From NCBI RefSeq assembly GCF_019578655.1, contig NC_063259.1:30305277-30369276 (forward strand): a stretch of 64,000 nucleotides of DNA, read 5' to 3'. A program made the translations under genes and the position numbers. The notes under the pieces are model-generated. The model was not told where the DNA came from and searched no databases. It worked only from the letters and a program-made list of their open reading frames with translations. Of this stretch, positions 39,617 through 52,944 are shown one piece after another. Position 1 is the stretch's first letter. Each line of letters starts with the position of its first letter. This DNA comes from Ricinus communis (taxonomy: Eukaryota; Streptophyta; Magnoliopsida; Malpighiales; Euphorbiaceae).

Positions 39617-40421
39617 GACTTCTCAGGAAAGGTATTAATACGAACCACAGCAGCTTCAAAGCCTAAAGTGAATCAGTTGACATAAGCCTCAAGAAAGAGG
39701 GAAGTGGAGCTTTTTCTCTTCTTTTTCCTCTAATCTCTCTTTCTTTCTTTTTTTTAATTTTTGGCGGGGTTTGAGAAGATTGGAGTGAACTTTGGAAAGG
39801 GCAAAACGATGAGTTGGGTTTCTTGGATTGTCTGTAAAATATAATTTTGTATCAGTGCCGATGCTGGTAATGGTAAGAAAAACTGAATTTCAAGAATGAA
39901 ATAGGTTTTTGCTTCCTCATCTGTTTCATGGTGTTAACACTGCATAATGAGAGGCTAATGGAGTAGAGATGGCTCAACCGGAGGCTGGAAATGGAAATGA
40001 ATTATCACCTTTTTATTATTACAGCCACGGGGTGGCAATTGGAAAGAAAGGTGCTAATTGATTTGCTGCGGACTTTAGTAGTTCCTCGTCTAGCGGGTTA
40101 TGTATATTAATAACAAGCTCACAGTAGCGATACCATATCCTTTTGCTGGCCTTCAGTTTTCGTGTCAAAATATTTAGAGGAAACGCATGATAATGAACAA
40201 ACTAATACAATTGAACCTACACCTGCACAGCCATCTTAGGCAATTGATTTCCTTGTTATCAAAATCCTGCTACTCGAGTAGGGAATGGCAAGTCCAAAAA
40301 TAAATTAAAAAAAGAAAAAAAGAGAGAATGGAAAGGGAATGGCATTTCCTTTCTTTCCATTTATAATTAAATAGAGAAAATAATACAGGGAATAAAACAA
40401 CAATATTATGGGAGGCGTTTG
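39617..40421. other. Convergent 3' UTR region of HCF106 and MTB
   Basis: About 0.8 kb separates the two stop codons. It should contain both 3' UTRs and polyadenylation signals; no other gene is seen. The short distance makes overlapping transcript ends possible. Confidence 0.5.
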
Positions 40422-43400
40422 TTACAACACATTCATTGGTCTATGGGATTCAAAATCTAGATAGTCTCCATTTGCCTGCCCACTATATCCATACATATCA
40501 AAAAGTTTGTCGTCTGAAGGCATATTCCCGCCTTCTCGTCCTCTAAAACCTTCCATTGGTGAAGCCCAAGGAGCTGGTGTAGAAGGGTTGGAGCTAGAAG
40601 CCTCTTGGTTTAAACTTAAAGTAAAATTGCTTGGATTATGCGGAGAATTTCCAGCTGTCCTTCTATTGGAAGAAATGGCCGTTGTCAGAGAAATGGACGT
40701 GGATTGCTGCTGCTGCTGGTTCTTCATTGGCGACTTTGGCCGTAGAGCCTCTATTTCAGGGGTCGTAACGACAAGATGAGGTGCCTCAGGGGGAGGATTT
40801 CGTCCACCGCCTCCTTGCCAAACTTTCCCATCCTTGTCAGCAAAATTTCTAACATACGCCTGAGATTTACCAAATTTTATGTTAATCTATGGGCTCAAGA
40901 AATCAAGTTGAAGAGATTACAACATATCAATGGAAAAAAAAAAATACAAGATAAATTCAGTTTAATACAGAATACTGAAAGGCACTATTTACTGGCAAAA
41001 CCAGCTTCCCAAAAAAAAAAAGCTATTTCATTGTAACATTCAGAGCAGTAAAAATACAACATTTTGCTAAACTAGCAAGTTTGGAGATTCATGATACTTC
41101 AATATAAATGGATTAGTTTTCAATTGTTATGTTATTGCTACCTCATCAAACCAATGGAGTCTAAATTATCGTTGGTTTTTCAGATGTATAATCAGATGAT
41201 GAGCTAAGCTGTATAACAAATACAAATAGCAATGATTCTAGCAGATATTGTACCTCAGCATTGAAATTTGACGAGGATAGTCCTTTACCAGCAGTCAACC
41301 AACCAGATCGAATATTGTGATCTTCACCAAAAAGCTCAAGCCTTCTACGGCCAAGGGAGAAGTGCTCAATTATACGATACATATCTTCAGGCTTTTGGGT
41401 TGAACCTGCAATTGGTTGGCATAAAACTCTCAAGTAAATGCTCAATTAGTCGGCAATTTAAAAGCCAGGAAAAAATATAGTAGGTGTGTTTGGAGTCTTA
41501 TAAAGATAACGGTTATACAAATTTCTCAGTTCAATAGATGTCCATTATGTCTAAGGCACATGAGGTGACCTTGCTGATAGAACATAAGGAGAAGAGTAAA
41601 AGCTTGCCCTAAGATAGACCTTATTAAATTCTGATAACTGAACAATAAGGAGAAGTGAAACTGAAAGTTATCGACAATTGAACTTAGATCTAGGTCTTCA
41701 AATATAAAAGAAGAGCAAACAAATCTTAAATGGATTAGTCCCACAAAAGCCAACAATTTCAATGTTGTAAAGAAGTAACTAACCATAAGGAGGTTCCTCA
41801 GCAATAATCACATCAGTGTCAATGTTAGCATGTATTATGTGACCATCAGTGCTGCGACGAACTGTTCCTTTTATACCCATCAAGCAATGTTCCTTCATTA
41901 TAAGGAAAGATTTAGGGACAGAGTATATTAAGAAAATCAAAATCCAAAAGAAGGCAAAAATAAAGGGAAAAATGTAGATATCTCATGCAGAAGCAGCACT
42001 ATATTACTATATTACTAACCTTTGAATGCTGAAACAAAGTATGAGAATCATGCCGCAGCCCTGGAGTTGCATTACTTTTGTTGGTCTTCACCCAACATAT
42101 ATCCTCGCATCTACGAAACCCCCACTGGTGCGTTGAAAGTCAAATAAAATTATAAAATGCATAAATCTTGTAAAACATATTAAAAGTAGAAAAAACGAGA
42201 GAAACTACAATTTGTCCATTTTAGCTACAAAGGCTTAAGTGCCAAGTACCTTCTTTAAACATTGCCGACCTTGCTCGAGTCCCACACCATCACCCACCCA
42301 GAGGAAGATAAACGAAGGTGTATCTGCTATTGCCTGTAAATGAAAAGACCAAATGCTTAGCCAAGTCAAAATAATGAAGATATATTTATATTTTACAAGA
42401 GAAATATAGTATAGGGCTTCTAGCCCATCTCCAAAAAGCAAATATTGTGCATTTATTTCTCAGGATGCTGATGTAAATGATTCAGATTTTCCACAGCACT
42501 TTCAACAGTGTGCAAAATTGCTAGCAAGTTCAACTCACACAAGAATTTCAATCCAGAGGAAAAGCAATTATGAGGAAAAACATACCTCAATTTTGAGATT
42601 TAGTATATCTTCAAAAGTCCAATACTCCATATGATCAGCAACACCAGGAGCTCGATGAACATATTCCTCCCAAGGGGGATCCACCAGAATCACATCAAAC
42701 TTGGTTCCAAAGAACTCAGGGGACAGCTCAAACTCATGAAGGTCACATTTCAAATACATAGGAGCAGAGGCAGATTTAGCCACAATCTCATCCTTTTTCT
42801 GTATAAGCTCCCTGAGCTTTGGATAATCCTCTACAACATTGGTAAGCTCTAGCTCCCTGATAAAATTTTGGGGCCGCATACCAGTATCTACAAAATTCTG
42901 CGAGTAATCATTCTGCTCTCCTCTTGAAGGTGCTTTACCAGGAGGTCCACTATTTCTAGGAGGAATCCAGCCCCCTGAAGTCTTATCAGAAGGCGTTCCT
43001 CGTCCTACTGGTCCTACAGGATTAAAACCAGGACCAGACATGTTTGGAGGCACTCCCCTTCCAGGTCCTGCCTGATTAAAAAACATAGCAGGGTTTGGAG
43101 GAGTCCCCATGCTAGGAGGAAATCTCGGGGCTGATGGTCCAGGAGGAACAGGAGAGAGAGCTGGTGGCATACCTAGCATATTCATCTCTACACCTCGAGC
43201 CCCAGGCCAAACCACTGGTGGAGAAAATGGTGGAAAGATGACACCTGGTGAAATTGGAGGGCCTGGAGCAGGTGACATACTGGGGCCAAGTGGCTGCATC
43301 GGACCAGGTGGTGGGACTCCAAGTGGCCCAAAAGGTGATCCCATTAAGGGCAATGGGACCTGCTGGTTGTCTCTGCCAGTAGGCCTACCCCTTCCTCCTC

Positions 43401-45240
43401 TTCCAACCCTACCCCCTTTTACTCCTTGTTGAGTTCTGGAAAAAGACCCTGGTTCCTGGTTCCCATACGGAGTCTGTGAACCACCACTGGAGCTTTGACC
43501 ACCAGCACCACGACCAGACATAGCCCCTCTCTGTCCTCTTCCTTTCCCTGCCTGGTAGTCCATTTCATCCCTCCATGATGCACCATCATCATTATATCTT
43601 TCCTTTGAGTCCTCAATGGAACCATATATATCATGTCTTCTTACCCTTTCATCCCGCATATGCGACCACTCTTCAGCATTTGGCCCTAATTTACCATCAG
43701 ATTGCTGACCATGCTCGGTTCTCCTGGAAAAGTTTGATCCAGACTCTGCTCGACCATAATCAAGAGGCTTGGTCTGGATCTCTATAACATCATAATTCTC
43801 ATTTGAAATTCCAAAATTTGATGATGTTTTTACAGCTTCACCCCTGGTTCTTCCATGAGGCCTTTCATTGTCATTTCTCTCGCGACCATGTCTTGGCTCC
43901 CAATCTCTACTACGATCATAAACAATGTCATCGTTTGCCTCTCTATCATTGCTAGTAGACTGCCTTCTTTTCCAGCTATCTTTAGAACTTTCCCGATCTC
44001 TATTCCAGTCACTCCAGCTATCATCCCTGCCCTTTGATCTATCATCCCTATGGGCATCCTTTTCCAAATCCTTCCGCCTGATGTCTGAGCTTCTTTCATA
44101 CTCCACTTCAGAGTACTGCGATTCTTGGTGGTGCCTTGCACTCCTCTCTGGGGTCCTGGACCTGTTAGAGCGCCCAGCCTCTCTTGCAGTTTTATCTCTT
44201 ACCCATATACTTCCATCATCATCTGCAATGGAAGATCTTTCACGACTTTCACCAGCATCCCTACTAGTAGGAGTTCTCTGTTGTCTATGCTTCTCATTTT
44301 TCTCCCGAGCTGATCTGTCTTCACGAGTAATAGGACTACCCTTATCATCTTCCTCTACAGCTTCTGACCTGTTTTTACTCTTGTTCCTCTCTCCATCAAT
44401 TCTTTTCTCTTCTTTATTGTTCGATTTGACACCCTTCTCACTGTTTGAATCTAAGCCCCTGCTTTTACTGTCACTGGGTTCATTTTTTGCAGATGTACTT
44501 TTCTCTTTAGAATTCTCATATTTGGAATCAGATCCCTTTCCACTTCTTAGATCAGCCTTTTCATGATGAACTTCTTCAGATTTCTTGCCAGCATCTGAAT
44601 CATCCCATCTCCTCCTAGAGGTCCTTACTGGATCTGTAGAACCATGAACCTTCTCTCGGCTGCTTTCTCTCCTATCTGAATACCTAGAATCTCTATCTTG
44701 TGCCTTTTCATGCTCTCCATCAAGGGATTTTTCTTCTTTGTTTTTACTTCCACTGCGGGAACCCTCATGGTCTGCTATCTTTGATGTTATTTTCTTTCTC
44801 TCACTCTCATCAGGACGACTATGCCCTTTACTTCCAGACTTTTCACCAGCCTGCCTATTCTCTAAGTCTCCGTCCTGGTACCAACTGCTTAACTTTTCCA
44901 AGCTACTTTCCTCTTGTTTTTTCTTCAATTGTTTCGAACGCAGCTCTTTTCTTGTTTCATAATCATCATCATCACTACCAGCTTTGCTAGAGCCACCACC
45001 ACCAGCTGACCTCTTACGACTCTCACCCCTGTCCCCACCAGAACTTCTTCTTCTCCCACTACCATCCAATCCTTCAGCATCTTCTCCATTGCTTGACTTT
45101 CTAGACTTGCTTGAGCGGTGCTTCGACCTCTTATCACTGCTCTCCCTTTCCTCATCATCTCCTGCCCTATCACTCCTCACATCCGAGCTATCCTCAGTAT
45201 CTCGTTTTGCATAACTCCGACTATGGTCAGGTGAATCCAT
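40422..45240 (-). CDS. MTB: MTB, METTL14-type subunit of the mRNA m6A methyltransferase
   Basis: MTB (Arabidopsis At4g09980) partners the catalytic subunit MTA in the nuclear complex that writes N6-methyladenosine on mRNA. Exons: 45240-42586, 42333-42250, 42124-42020, 41892-41784, 41405-41254 and 40859-40422, giving 3543 bases (1180 residues). The first 885 residues lie in one exon: an Arg/Ser/Glu/Lys-rich disordered half, an RGG/Gly-rich segment, then Pro/Gly-rich repeats. The MT-A70 fold begins near residue 800: [13 protein letters not shown] (DPPW at 854-857), [33 protein letters not shown] and [16 protein letters not shown]. The C-terminus carries a poly-Gln patch. The start MDSPDHSRS is preceded by a leader intron acceptor, so an in-frame upstream ATG at 45360 lies in intron sequence. 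By family knowledge MTB supports catalysis and RNA binding. Confidence 0.95.
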
Positions 45241-45921
45241 TTCAAGCAAAGGCCCTTGACGAATCAAACACCAATGAGTAAATGATTTATAACTCTGCAG
45301 CCCTGAAACCATATAGACAGGAATAAGTGATAAAATTAAAAATAAGTATCTCTTAGTCAAAAAAATAAAGTAATAGATCCATCATGTTTCATATACTTTT
45401 TAAAACGTGAAATTCTTTCACAATGAAGTGATTTGAAATGGAAAACCACACAATATAAACATTAGTATCAAGATTGGATAGAGACATTTGAGATTCCACT
45501 AGAAGTGTCCCAATGTCAGCTACTTTCACTTGACCAAAAGAAAACAACTTAATAAACTTCACTTCAGACAAAACAAATTTTGAATCAACCAAGTAACTTT
45601 TTTTTTTTCTTGTTATATCACGAGTGCAAAAAGCGAGGAAATATATAATTAGGTAAAGTAATCAATTGTGCATAATGAAAGAAAGCACAAAATTCAACAC
45701 ACAAGATTGAAGCATAATAATTACTGAAATTCCAAATTATATTACAAAGCTATAATGTAACATTCTGCGATTCCATGTAGTTACATTAAGAACCCTAAAC
45801 CCCTCTAATACGATAGAAGATGAGAAAGTGCGCTATCGTAATTTTAAAGATAGAGAAAGAAAGGTACCTGGGAATTGCGATTTGTGAAGAATTTGATAGA
45901 GAAACGTTTATTTATACAGCT

Positions 45922-45964
<43 letters not shown>

Positions 45965-46010
45965 AAATAGGGTTTTCAGTTTGTTGCAGAGTCCTGCACA
46001 CACAACTAAA
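45241..46010 (-). promoter_or_regulatory. MTB 5' leader with intron
   Basis: A donor CAG/GTACC near 45868 and an acceptor ggtttcag ending at 45303 bracket a leader intron of about 565 bases. The upstream leader exon contains a long CT tract (45924-45964). The intron holds AACCCTAAACCCC (45791-45803), a telo-box-like motif. The first exon probably starts near 46.0 kb. All of this is inferred from signals. Confidence 0.55.
45924..45964 (-). repeat. (CT)n/(GA)n microsatellite in the MTB leader
   Basis: About 20 CT units (plus strand) with one interruption (ctttctc) lie in the predicted non-coding first exon of MTB. Confidence 0.9.
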
Positions 46011-47228
46011 ACCATAGAGAGCAGAACCGCTGCTGCTAATTTCAATTTTATTTATTAATATTTTCCGCCTATTTGATTTATTTTATAACATTATTAATTA
46101 ATTTGCTCAATAAAATATATCTGGTTTGGGCTGAAGGTTCACGGGCCTCCTCATTTGTAAGCTTTAATTCGGCCCATCCAGGTACAGAAGTCTTTTCTTC
46201 TAAAAAAAAGGGTAGAGAAGTTTTTGCCAATTTTAGTTCACATTCTGAAGTAAAACCTTTTTTTTTTTTTTTCTGTCAACAGATATGTTTTAGATTCCAT
46301 AATGGCTAAAACAGCCAGAATTACAAGGTGTAGCAAAGATTTGTTAGACAATTTTTATCGAACCAAATGACAAATTTCTAAATGGACTTTGTAAGCCAAT
46401 TAATAATTGGCTACCCAATCATAATTTATTCTAAGAAATAGAAAAATAAATGTAAAATTAACGCCTAAAAGTTACATATAGTCCAAAAGAATATAAGTTT
46501 TATCTATAGATTAAATAATAAATTATAATTTCTCATAAATATTTTTTTGTCTTTTCAACATTAGAGATGCATCTTTTAGACCTTAAAATTGTTGCTCTTT
46601 ATTGATTTTATATAAATTTTTAAAAAATAGAGCTTCTCTACTGAGAGAGAAGAAAGAGGGGATAACACAAAAATATAATAAAATAAGAAGAAGAAAAAAA
46701 AGGTTATTATTGTCTACTACCAGGCAGGCGGCTGCAAGGAAAATAAAAGGATTTATAATAAAATAGGTAATATTGAGGGTTATCACGATCAAGCAGGTCG
46801 TTTACACTCGGTACGAAAATTTAAATTTAAATGATTATGTTATGTACGATAATTCGATTGGCAACTTTACTTATCATAGTCATTTTTAGCACAGACACAT
46901 GATGCAATAATCACGAACGGCCACGCAAGCAAGGATCTCATTAATAGTGTATAGAGACATCACCAATCTCTCACATCCTAATTACATATAAAGAGTGCAC
47001 ATGATGAAATCAATGTTTATTATTAAGATTTCTGTTTTCATATTAATGAAACAGAAACCAACTCAGTACGAATTACAGCAAACAAATCCATGGCAGAACT
47101 CCATAAATGAAGCATAAATATTCAGCATTTCTCCTAATTAACACTCCTTTGATTTAATTTAATACCAAAAGGACCTTCTTGATATATATAAGAGATAGGT
47201 GAATGATACATAAAATGATTATTATCTT
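46011..47228. other. MTB promoter and DCR 3' UTR
   Basis: GGCCCAT lies at 46171-46177 and GGGCC near 46143, suggesting a site II-type promoter for MTB. The rest is AT-rich, with a poly-T tract near 46259-46273. The part nearest 47228 is the DCR 3' UTR. No other gene is seen. Confidence 0.5.
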
Positions 47229-49418
47229 TTAAACCTCCAAAAGGAAGTCCTTATCTTTCTCCAACCTCTCCATAACTCCAGCTTCCAAACTGATCTCAAC
47301 ATCAATGCTTCTACCTCCACTCTTCCCTTGATACAAATACACCATTCCGTCAAACCTATTATTGCATCCGCTCCTCACACTCTCTGGTTTGCCCCACCCA
47401 AAATCCACATCATAAACCGGAAACCTTGGGGAGCTACCCACAGCAACGCAATTCACTCCGGCATCCTTAAATTGGAATATCTTTGGTGCGCTTTCCCATT
47501 CTTTGTTACGTTCGTTGATAGCTTTCGCATCGTGTGCTTCTATAGCCTTTTGTATCACAGCCGCACCAAACTCCGGTGGGTTCATTGTCAATAACCCTAC
47601 TGCTGTTGCCGTAAATATGGCCTGGATTAGGTTGCCGAAGTAACTTTCAGGCATGGGTGGGTCAACTCTTTTCCTGCAATCGGCGAAGACGGTGAAGACT
47701 GTGTAGTCTTCAGGTTTGAGTTCACGTGCATGGGTTACGTGACGCCAGATATGGACTGCCAGTGACTGAAAAGTGGAGAATGGTTTTGAACCGTCTAATG
47801 GAGGGTTGGCGTTGACTTTTGACTTGATCATATCAATAGCAGCTTCGGAGAATTTGAAGACTTTTTCTCTTAGCTGTGGGACCGGCCTGGCATCAGCTTC
47901 CGAAGATGCATCGAGTGGGTCCGGGGGCAGTGTGACGTCGAGTTTCACGCGAGTGTCACGAGCTTTTGTGCGTTGGAGGAACGGTGAAACGGAGATTGAA
48001 GTAGCGCCGTTGCAAATCTCAGCCCAAGAGCTCATGAAATGCCACGTGGAAGTACCATCTAAAATCGCATGGTTGAACGCGCACCCCATTACGACTCCGT
48101 CTTTGAGCTTGGTTAGCTGCCAGGATAAGCGTTATACGACTTAATTGGACTTCAAAAAAAATCATGGATCAATAGTTGAATTAATTAAAGATTGATAAGC
48201 ATAGAGCTTACAATTTATAGGGTTTCTTTTTTCTAGGTGATGCTACCATTTATTACAAGGCAGGACAACGGCAGAACATTTTAACTATTGAATTGAATGT
48301 AGCATTCAAACAAGTAGCAACTAGTGGTAAAGCCCATTAATCTGGTCACTTACTATATTTCCAATTTCAAGGGTTTTTCAAGAATTCAAATAAAACAAAT
48401 AAGATCTTGTATTATAAAATAGTAAGTTTCTTTAATCGTTATGATAATCAAACTAAATGAATATAACTTGCAATTCAATAAGTTGGATCACAATGGTAGG
48501 TACTAATTTACAAAATCATTCTAGGCACATAACTTGTAGGGGCAAATTAAGTGTCAAGGTGAATAAAAACATTTATTTGACAGAAACAACTGCCATGGGT
48601 CGTTAGTTGCAAAAATCCATGAAAGTTCAAAATGAGTCTAAAACTATGATATTTTACTAAACGTACAGCATTCAGATCCATGACAACTCTAAGATTAAGG
48701 AAAAACATCAGGAAGGAGGATTCCATTTTCAATCACGTCGCAGTCAAGAGTGACAATGCCTCCAGAAACACCGCAGCTAAAATCAATTCTAAGAATATTA
48801 AATAGAATTAATTTAATAAATAAATATTAAATATAAATAAAATAAATAGAATTAAATTAATAAGAATTAATAAATTAATAGAAAATAAATAGAAAATCTC
48901 AACAACACATGCATAGCTACATATACATGAGCAGAGTTAGAAGTTAATACCTGCACTGCCAACAATGGCCTGTGGAGACCTTCTAAGTTCAAGATCCCAT
49001 TGTAAGGGATCAACTCTTTAAAAGAAGTGGTGCCTTCCTCAACAGTTAGATCATCCAAACTGATCCCTTCAGCAGTGGCTTCTACTATCTCCACACCTTC
49101 CATATCATCATCGTATTCGACCCTAAAAACCCCATCTTCATCTTTTCCAAGTTTTCCAGCTAGTTGATGGAAATCTTCCAAAACCACCCCCAGGCCATCT
49201 TTTAGCTTTCCCACTATGTCTTCAAAGCCATGATCAGCACTCCCTTTGTATAGCAACAACTTCTGGTTGTAGTAAAAGGCTAGATATGGGAGATCAAAGG
49301 TGACCAATTGGTATTCTCTTCTTCCTAGTTTCTTATTGGGCTTGACATGAGTCTTCCCTGTGATATTCACCTTAAGGGTTTCTTCTTCCTTCTTCTTATT
49401 GTCTGCTTGAGAGGCCAT
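47229..49418 (-). CDS. DCR: BAHD acyltransferase DCR-like (cuticle/cutin formation)
   Basis: Soluble acyl-CoA-dependent BAHD acyltransferase, closest to Arabidopsis DCR (DEFECTIVE IN CUTICULAR RIDGES), needed for incorporating hydroxylated fatty acids into cutin. Exons 49418-48951 and 48116-47229, split by an 834-bp intron, give 1356 bases (451 residues). The catalytic HXXXD motif is intact (NHAILDGT, His172 and Asp176), as is the structural DFGWG (about residues 394-398). The DCR-specific blocks THVKPNKK, FDLPYLAFYYNQK, LVPYNGILNLEGL-like text and FADCRKRVDPPMPE support the subfamily call over other BAHD clades. The protein ends shortly after FLLEV, so it lacks the Gly/Asn-rich tail of the Arabidopsis enzyme. 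The intron contains a 120-bp AT-only stretch near 48780-48890. Confidence 0.92.
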
Positions 49419-51675
49419 TCTGCAATGCTGAATGTGAGCCAAGAACTTAAAGTTTGAAAGAGCAAGAAACAAAAGAAGTATCAAGAGCAGTATCAGTGGT
49501 GTGGTGTTGAAAGGTAGAGAGAGACTTAAGGTGCACTTATAGAATTAGTTTTTCGACGTTAGTTGGGAATGCATTTATGGAATTCATGAAAGCGGTTGTG
49601 ACCCATTAATGTATATCTCTGCTCATAGTCTGTCTTGGTAAAGGATAGGAGCCGATGAGTTGAAAAGATTCCTCTACCTCACAACGTTGCTGGCCAAAGT
49701 AAATGCAAATACAAATCGCCTTCAATTTTGTTGATGGTGTAGCTAGCTCGAGCATAATTTGTTAAAGTCAAAGAAAATTAATGCATCTTTCTTAAACTTT
49801 TTAATATAAGTAATTATCTTATATCTTGTCATTTCTTTTCATTACTCTAAAAACAATTAGCTCCATGCATATATGAGTTCAACCAATTTTATGCGGATAA
49901 TAAAATAATTAACGTTTGCATATGATTTAGAAGGAACAATTCAATAAAAACAAAAATATTGAAATTTATAAGGGAATACACCAATGTGTATTGCAACTAA
50001 GTTTGAAATTTTTTTTTATTGAAAACTTAAAACCATTGATGAAATCGAAATATTTCTTTAAACTTAACTAAGATTTTGAATTCGAACATTAAATGTTTAT
50101 AATTATATTTTCGGAAATAGTATTTTATAAAATCTTGTCCGGCATGGTATTTTAACACATGCTCAACTTAAGAACCGCCTCCTCCTTAAATTTTCTCCAT
50201 TTCACGTAAATATTCTCCTCCCCTTTGGTTCACTTTGATATAACCAACTCTTAAAAACTCGCCACTTTCTTCAACAAATTCCTCTCTTCTTTTAAACACT
50301 TTCTCCATGATGAATGGTGAACTCAGTAACTAACTCTTCCCAAAAAAAAAATTGTACCGGACGATGGGCCAGAAAGTGAATATTGTATTTTTATAGATTT
50401 AGGCTCCATTGGGTCTGGTATTTATTGTATCTGGGCTCAAATTTATTTTAAGTTGTAAATAATTATATAAATAAATATTAAATCCGTTTTTAGGATCATA
50501 AAGTCTGAAATTCGAACCTCAAAGAAAAAAAGGAAAAGAAGAGAGAAGTGGGTTCCAGCAATTGCACATTTATGTGTATCATGATCCACATGGACCAGAA
50601 GCAGTTCATGTTTCATTGTGGCCTTATAATGATATCTCACCTAAGTCTTATAATGAAACCGGTGTTGGTCTCGAACAATTGATTTACTATTATTATTATT
50701 ATTTACCAAATATAAAGTTTATGCTGATCTTCCAAGTGAGTCAGTGGTTTCAATTAGAGCCTCAGTCTCGTTTTCATTTTCAAAATGAATTTGATAAACC
50801 ATTATGTTTATATTTACTTATTAACAAAATTAGGTGTTGAAAATTGAATGATCCTTTCCTCCATCTTATGTCCATGTGAACTTCAAAAACATTATTTTTG
50901 AAGACGATAAATAAAGATCTCTCATCACAGCAAGGAATATTGATGAAACTTCTGAAAATGGCCAACATGATAGAAGTAGCTCATTGTTGATATTATTAGC
51001 AAACACAAGTAGTTCTTGGCCGACACCACCAAACTAAAAGGGAAAAAAGCAAATGGGGACCCATCTATACTTTTCTTCTTCTTTCTGCTATACATATTAC
51101 AGCATCATTTTTGTACTATAAAATTGTTAAATATTAAAAGCGTTGTATAAGAGAGGAGGTGAGGTGAGGCAGGCGAGGCTCAAGAAATATTATTGTTTGT
51201 TACAGGCAATTAATGCATAAAGAGCTCTGTTTTTCCCATTAACGGTGTCAGCAAAATCTTTCTATAGTCATATTTCATATAAGCATAATTTGTCTGAAAT
51301 TATATTTAAAAAAGAATTCATTTTAGTTTGATCAGTCGATTATAAATAAGCATAAATTTATTTACAATAAACTATTTTTTTTTTAGATTTTGTATTTGCT
51401 TCCATATAACATGACTTATATATTTCTAACAATATCTACTATTTCGCAGTAGAAGATTATTTTGGTAAAATGTTATGTATTTATAATAAAAATACTTTTG
51501 GCTTCGTTCTTTTTTTAGTAGCAAGAATATCATCATCTCTATAATAAATATATAAAGAAAAAACTATTTCTATTAAACTCTTTATAATAAGTATTATATA
51601 GTTTAAAATTCTCCATAAATAAAAAGATAAAAGGGAAAACTCTAAAATGAAAGAAAACAAAATAAAGGAGTTAAT
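49419..51675. other. Spacer between DCR and the UPF0496 gene
   Basis: Holds the DCR leader/promoter (right of 49418) and the UPF0496 3' UTR. Open frames at 50443-50640 and 50562-50840 overlap on opposite strands and show no domain. A (TTA)n run lies near 50689-50703. Confidence 0.5.
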
Positions 51676-52944
51676 TTAATAGTATTCCAATAGAAGGTTT
51701 GGGGCCCTGTTGGATTGAGCTGGATCCAAAACCTCTTTGAGTACAAGGTTTCTAGCTCTATTAATAGTCATAAAGCACAAGTACAAATGTTCCTCCATCT
51801 CGTCTAGCTGTTGCCCAAAGCTGCAATCATTTTTCTTGAGCTGACGCACCACTTCCCCATTAGCTTGAAGCCAAACCTCTCCTCTCTGGACCCAAAACTT
51901 GATCGTTGCTCTCATATGCTCCATCTCATCATTTAATCGAGCCACAAGCCGACTGATGGTTTCCAAGTCCCTACACAGGATGTAGGTCCCTTTTGCCGCC
52001 ATATCAAGTTGAGCTGACACTTTCACTAGCCTCCTGCTGCTTGAGGCCAACTTCGATGATGCCATTACAAGACCTGGAGTAGCCACCAGCAATGCCAAAG
52101 CATGGGTAGCCAGGATTATTGTCAGTGAAGCTGTTAACGCCGCGACAAATAAAGCTGAGCCGTGTTTTAGTTTGCTCTTTAGGTGTAACTGGGCTCTAGC
52201 TTTGTCCCGAGTTGACTCAAGCGACTTGAGTAACTTGGAGCAATCGGCTTGTATGATTCGAACTTGGTTTGGAGATGGAGCGGACCAATGAAATGGGTTA
52301 AGATAGGTGGTAAATTCCGTGAGTCGGGTTAAAATAATATTGGAACGCTTTTGGGGTGATAAGAGAGTGGTGTCCATAGACTGAAGGGTAGTTTTGAGGG
52401 AGCGGTATCTAGCACGCGTGTGATCGATGTCTTTCAATAACAAACCACATAAAAGCGAAGCATTGGCGGTTTGGGTGAAATATTCAGATAGGAGAGAATG
52501 GGCCTTGGTTGGGTTATGGGCTAAGGTCAGGATATGGGTAACAGTAGACTGGTCGGGGTCCAAAAGATGTTCGACGAATAGGCGATAAGATGGAAGTCGA
52601 GCCGCAGTGGTGGATTCAACTGGAATACCAGTGACTGAATCTCCATCCGATAATGCCAGGACATGCGTCCAGAATTCATTGTATGATTCAGTCCTGAAGG
52701 CATTTGCATATTCTTCACGTACATCTACGCCTATAGAAAGGTTGGGTGTGCCAATGCTACCACCGGCCCCTGCATTGCAACCACAACAGCAGTCAAGGGA
52801 TGATATTGATATTCATGTATGCTTTGGAGACAGAAATCACAATACTTGTTTTAAGATTGGTCAAATTGAAAAGTCGAAGACATACATACCGCCGGTCGCG
52901 AATGACATAAATTTTTTGGTGCGTGCACTAATTCTTTTGATCAT
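51676..52944 (-). CDS. UPF0496 family protein (At3g19330 type)
   Basis: A plant-specific family of unknown function related to the BYPASS/At14a-like group. Two exons are proposed: 52944-52890 (start MIKRISARTKKF) and 52769-51676, giving 1149 bases (382 residues). The second exon is certain. The first is inferred because the frame of exon 2 hits a stop upstream of an excellent acceptor (gttgcaatgcag) and this short exon has a GTATGT donor in the matching phase. Features: GGSIGTPNLSIGVDVREEYANAF near the N-terminus, then long helical stretches, and two adjacent hydrophobic segments (ALFVAALTASLTIILATH and ALALLVATPGLVMA) likely to form a membrane hairpin. Further helices follow (LVARLNDEMEHM, QLDEMEEHLYLCF). 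A different first exon remains possible. Confidence 0.8.

Noticed and set aside
43925..44566. 213-residue plus-strand frame
   Set aside because: Antisense shadow of the charged repetitive first exon of MTB; its Ser/Leu-rich translation is what the complement of Arg/Glu/Ser codons gives.
45241..45360. Extended MTB N-terminus from an ATG at 45360
   Set aside because: The extension crosses a good 3' splice site at about 45303, so most of it is intron; it also lacks family similarity.
50443..50710. Possible second SINE (B-box-like GGTTCGAATTTC on the minus strand near 50512)
   Set aside because: No A box at the right distance, no tail and no flanking duplication were found.
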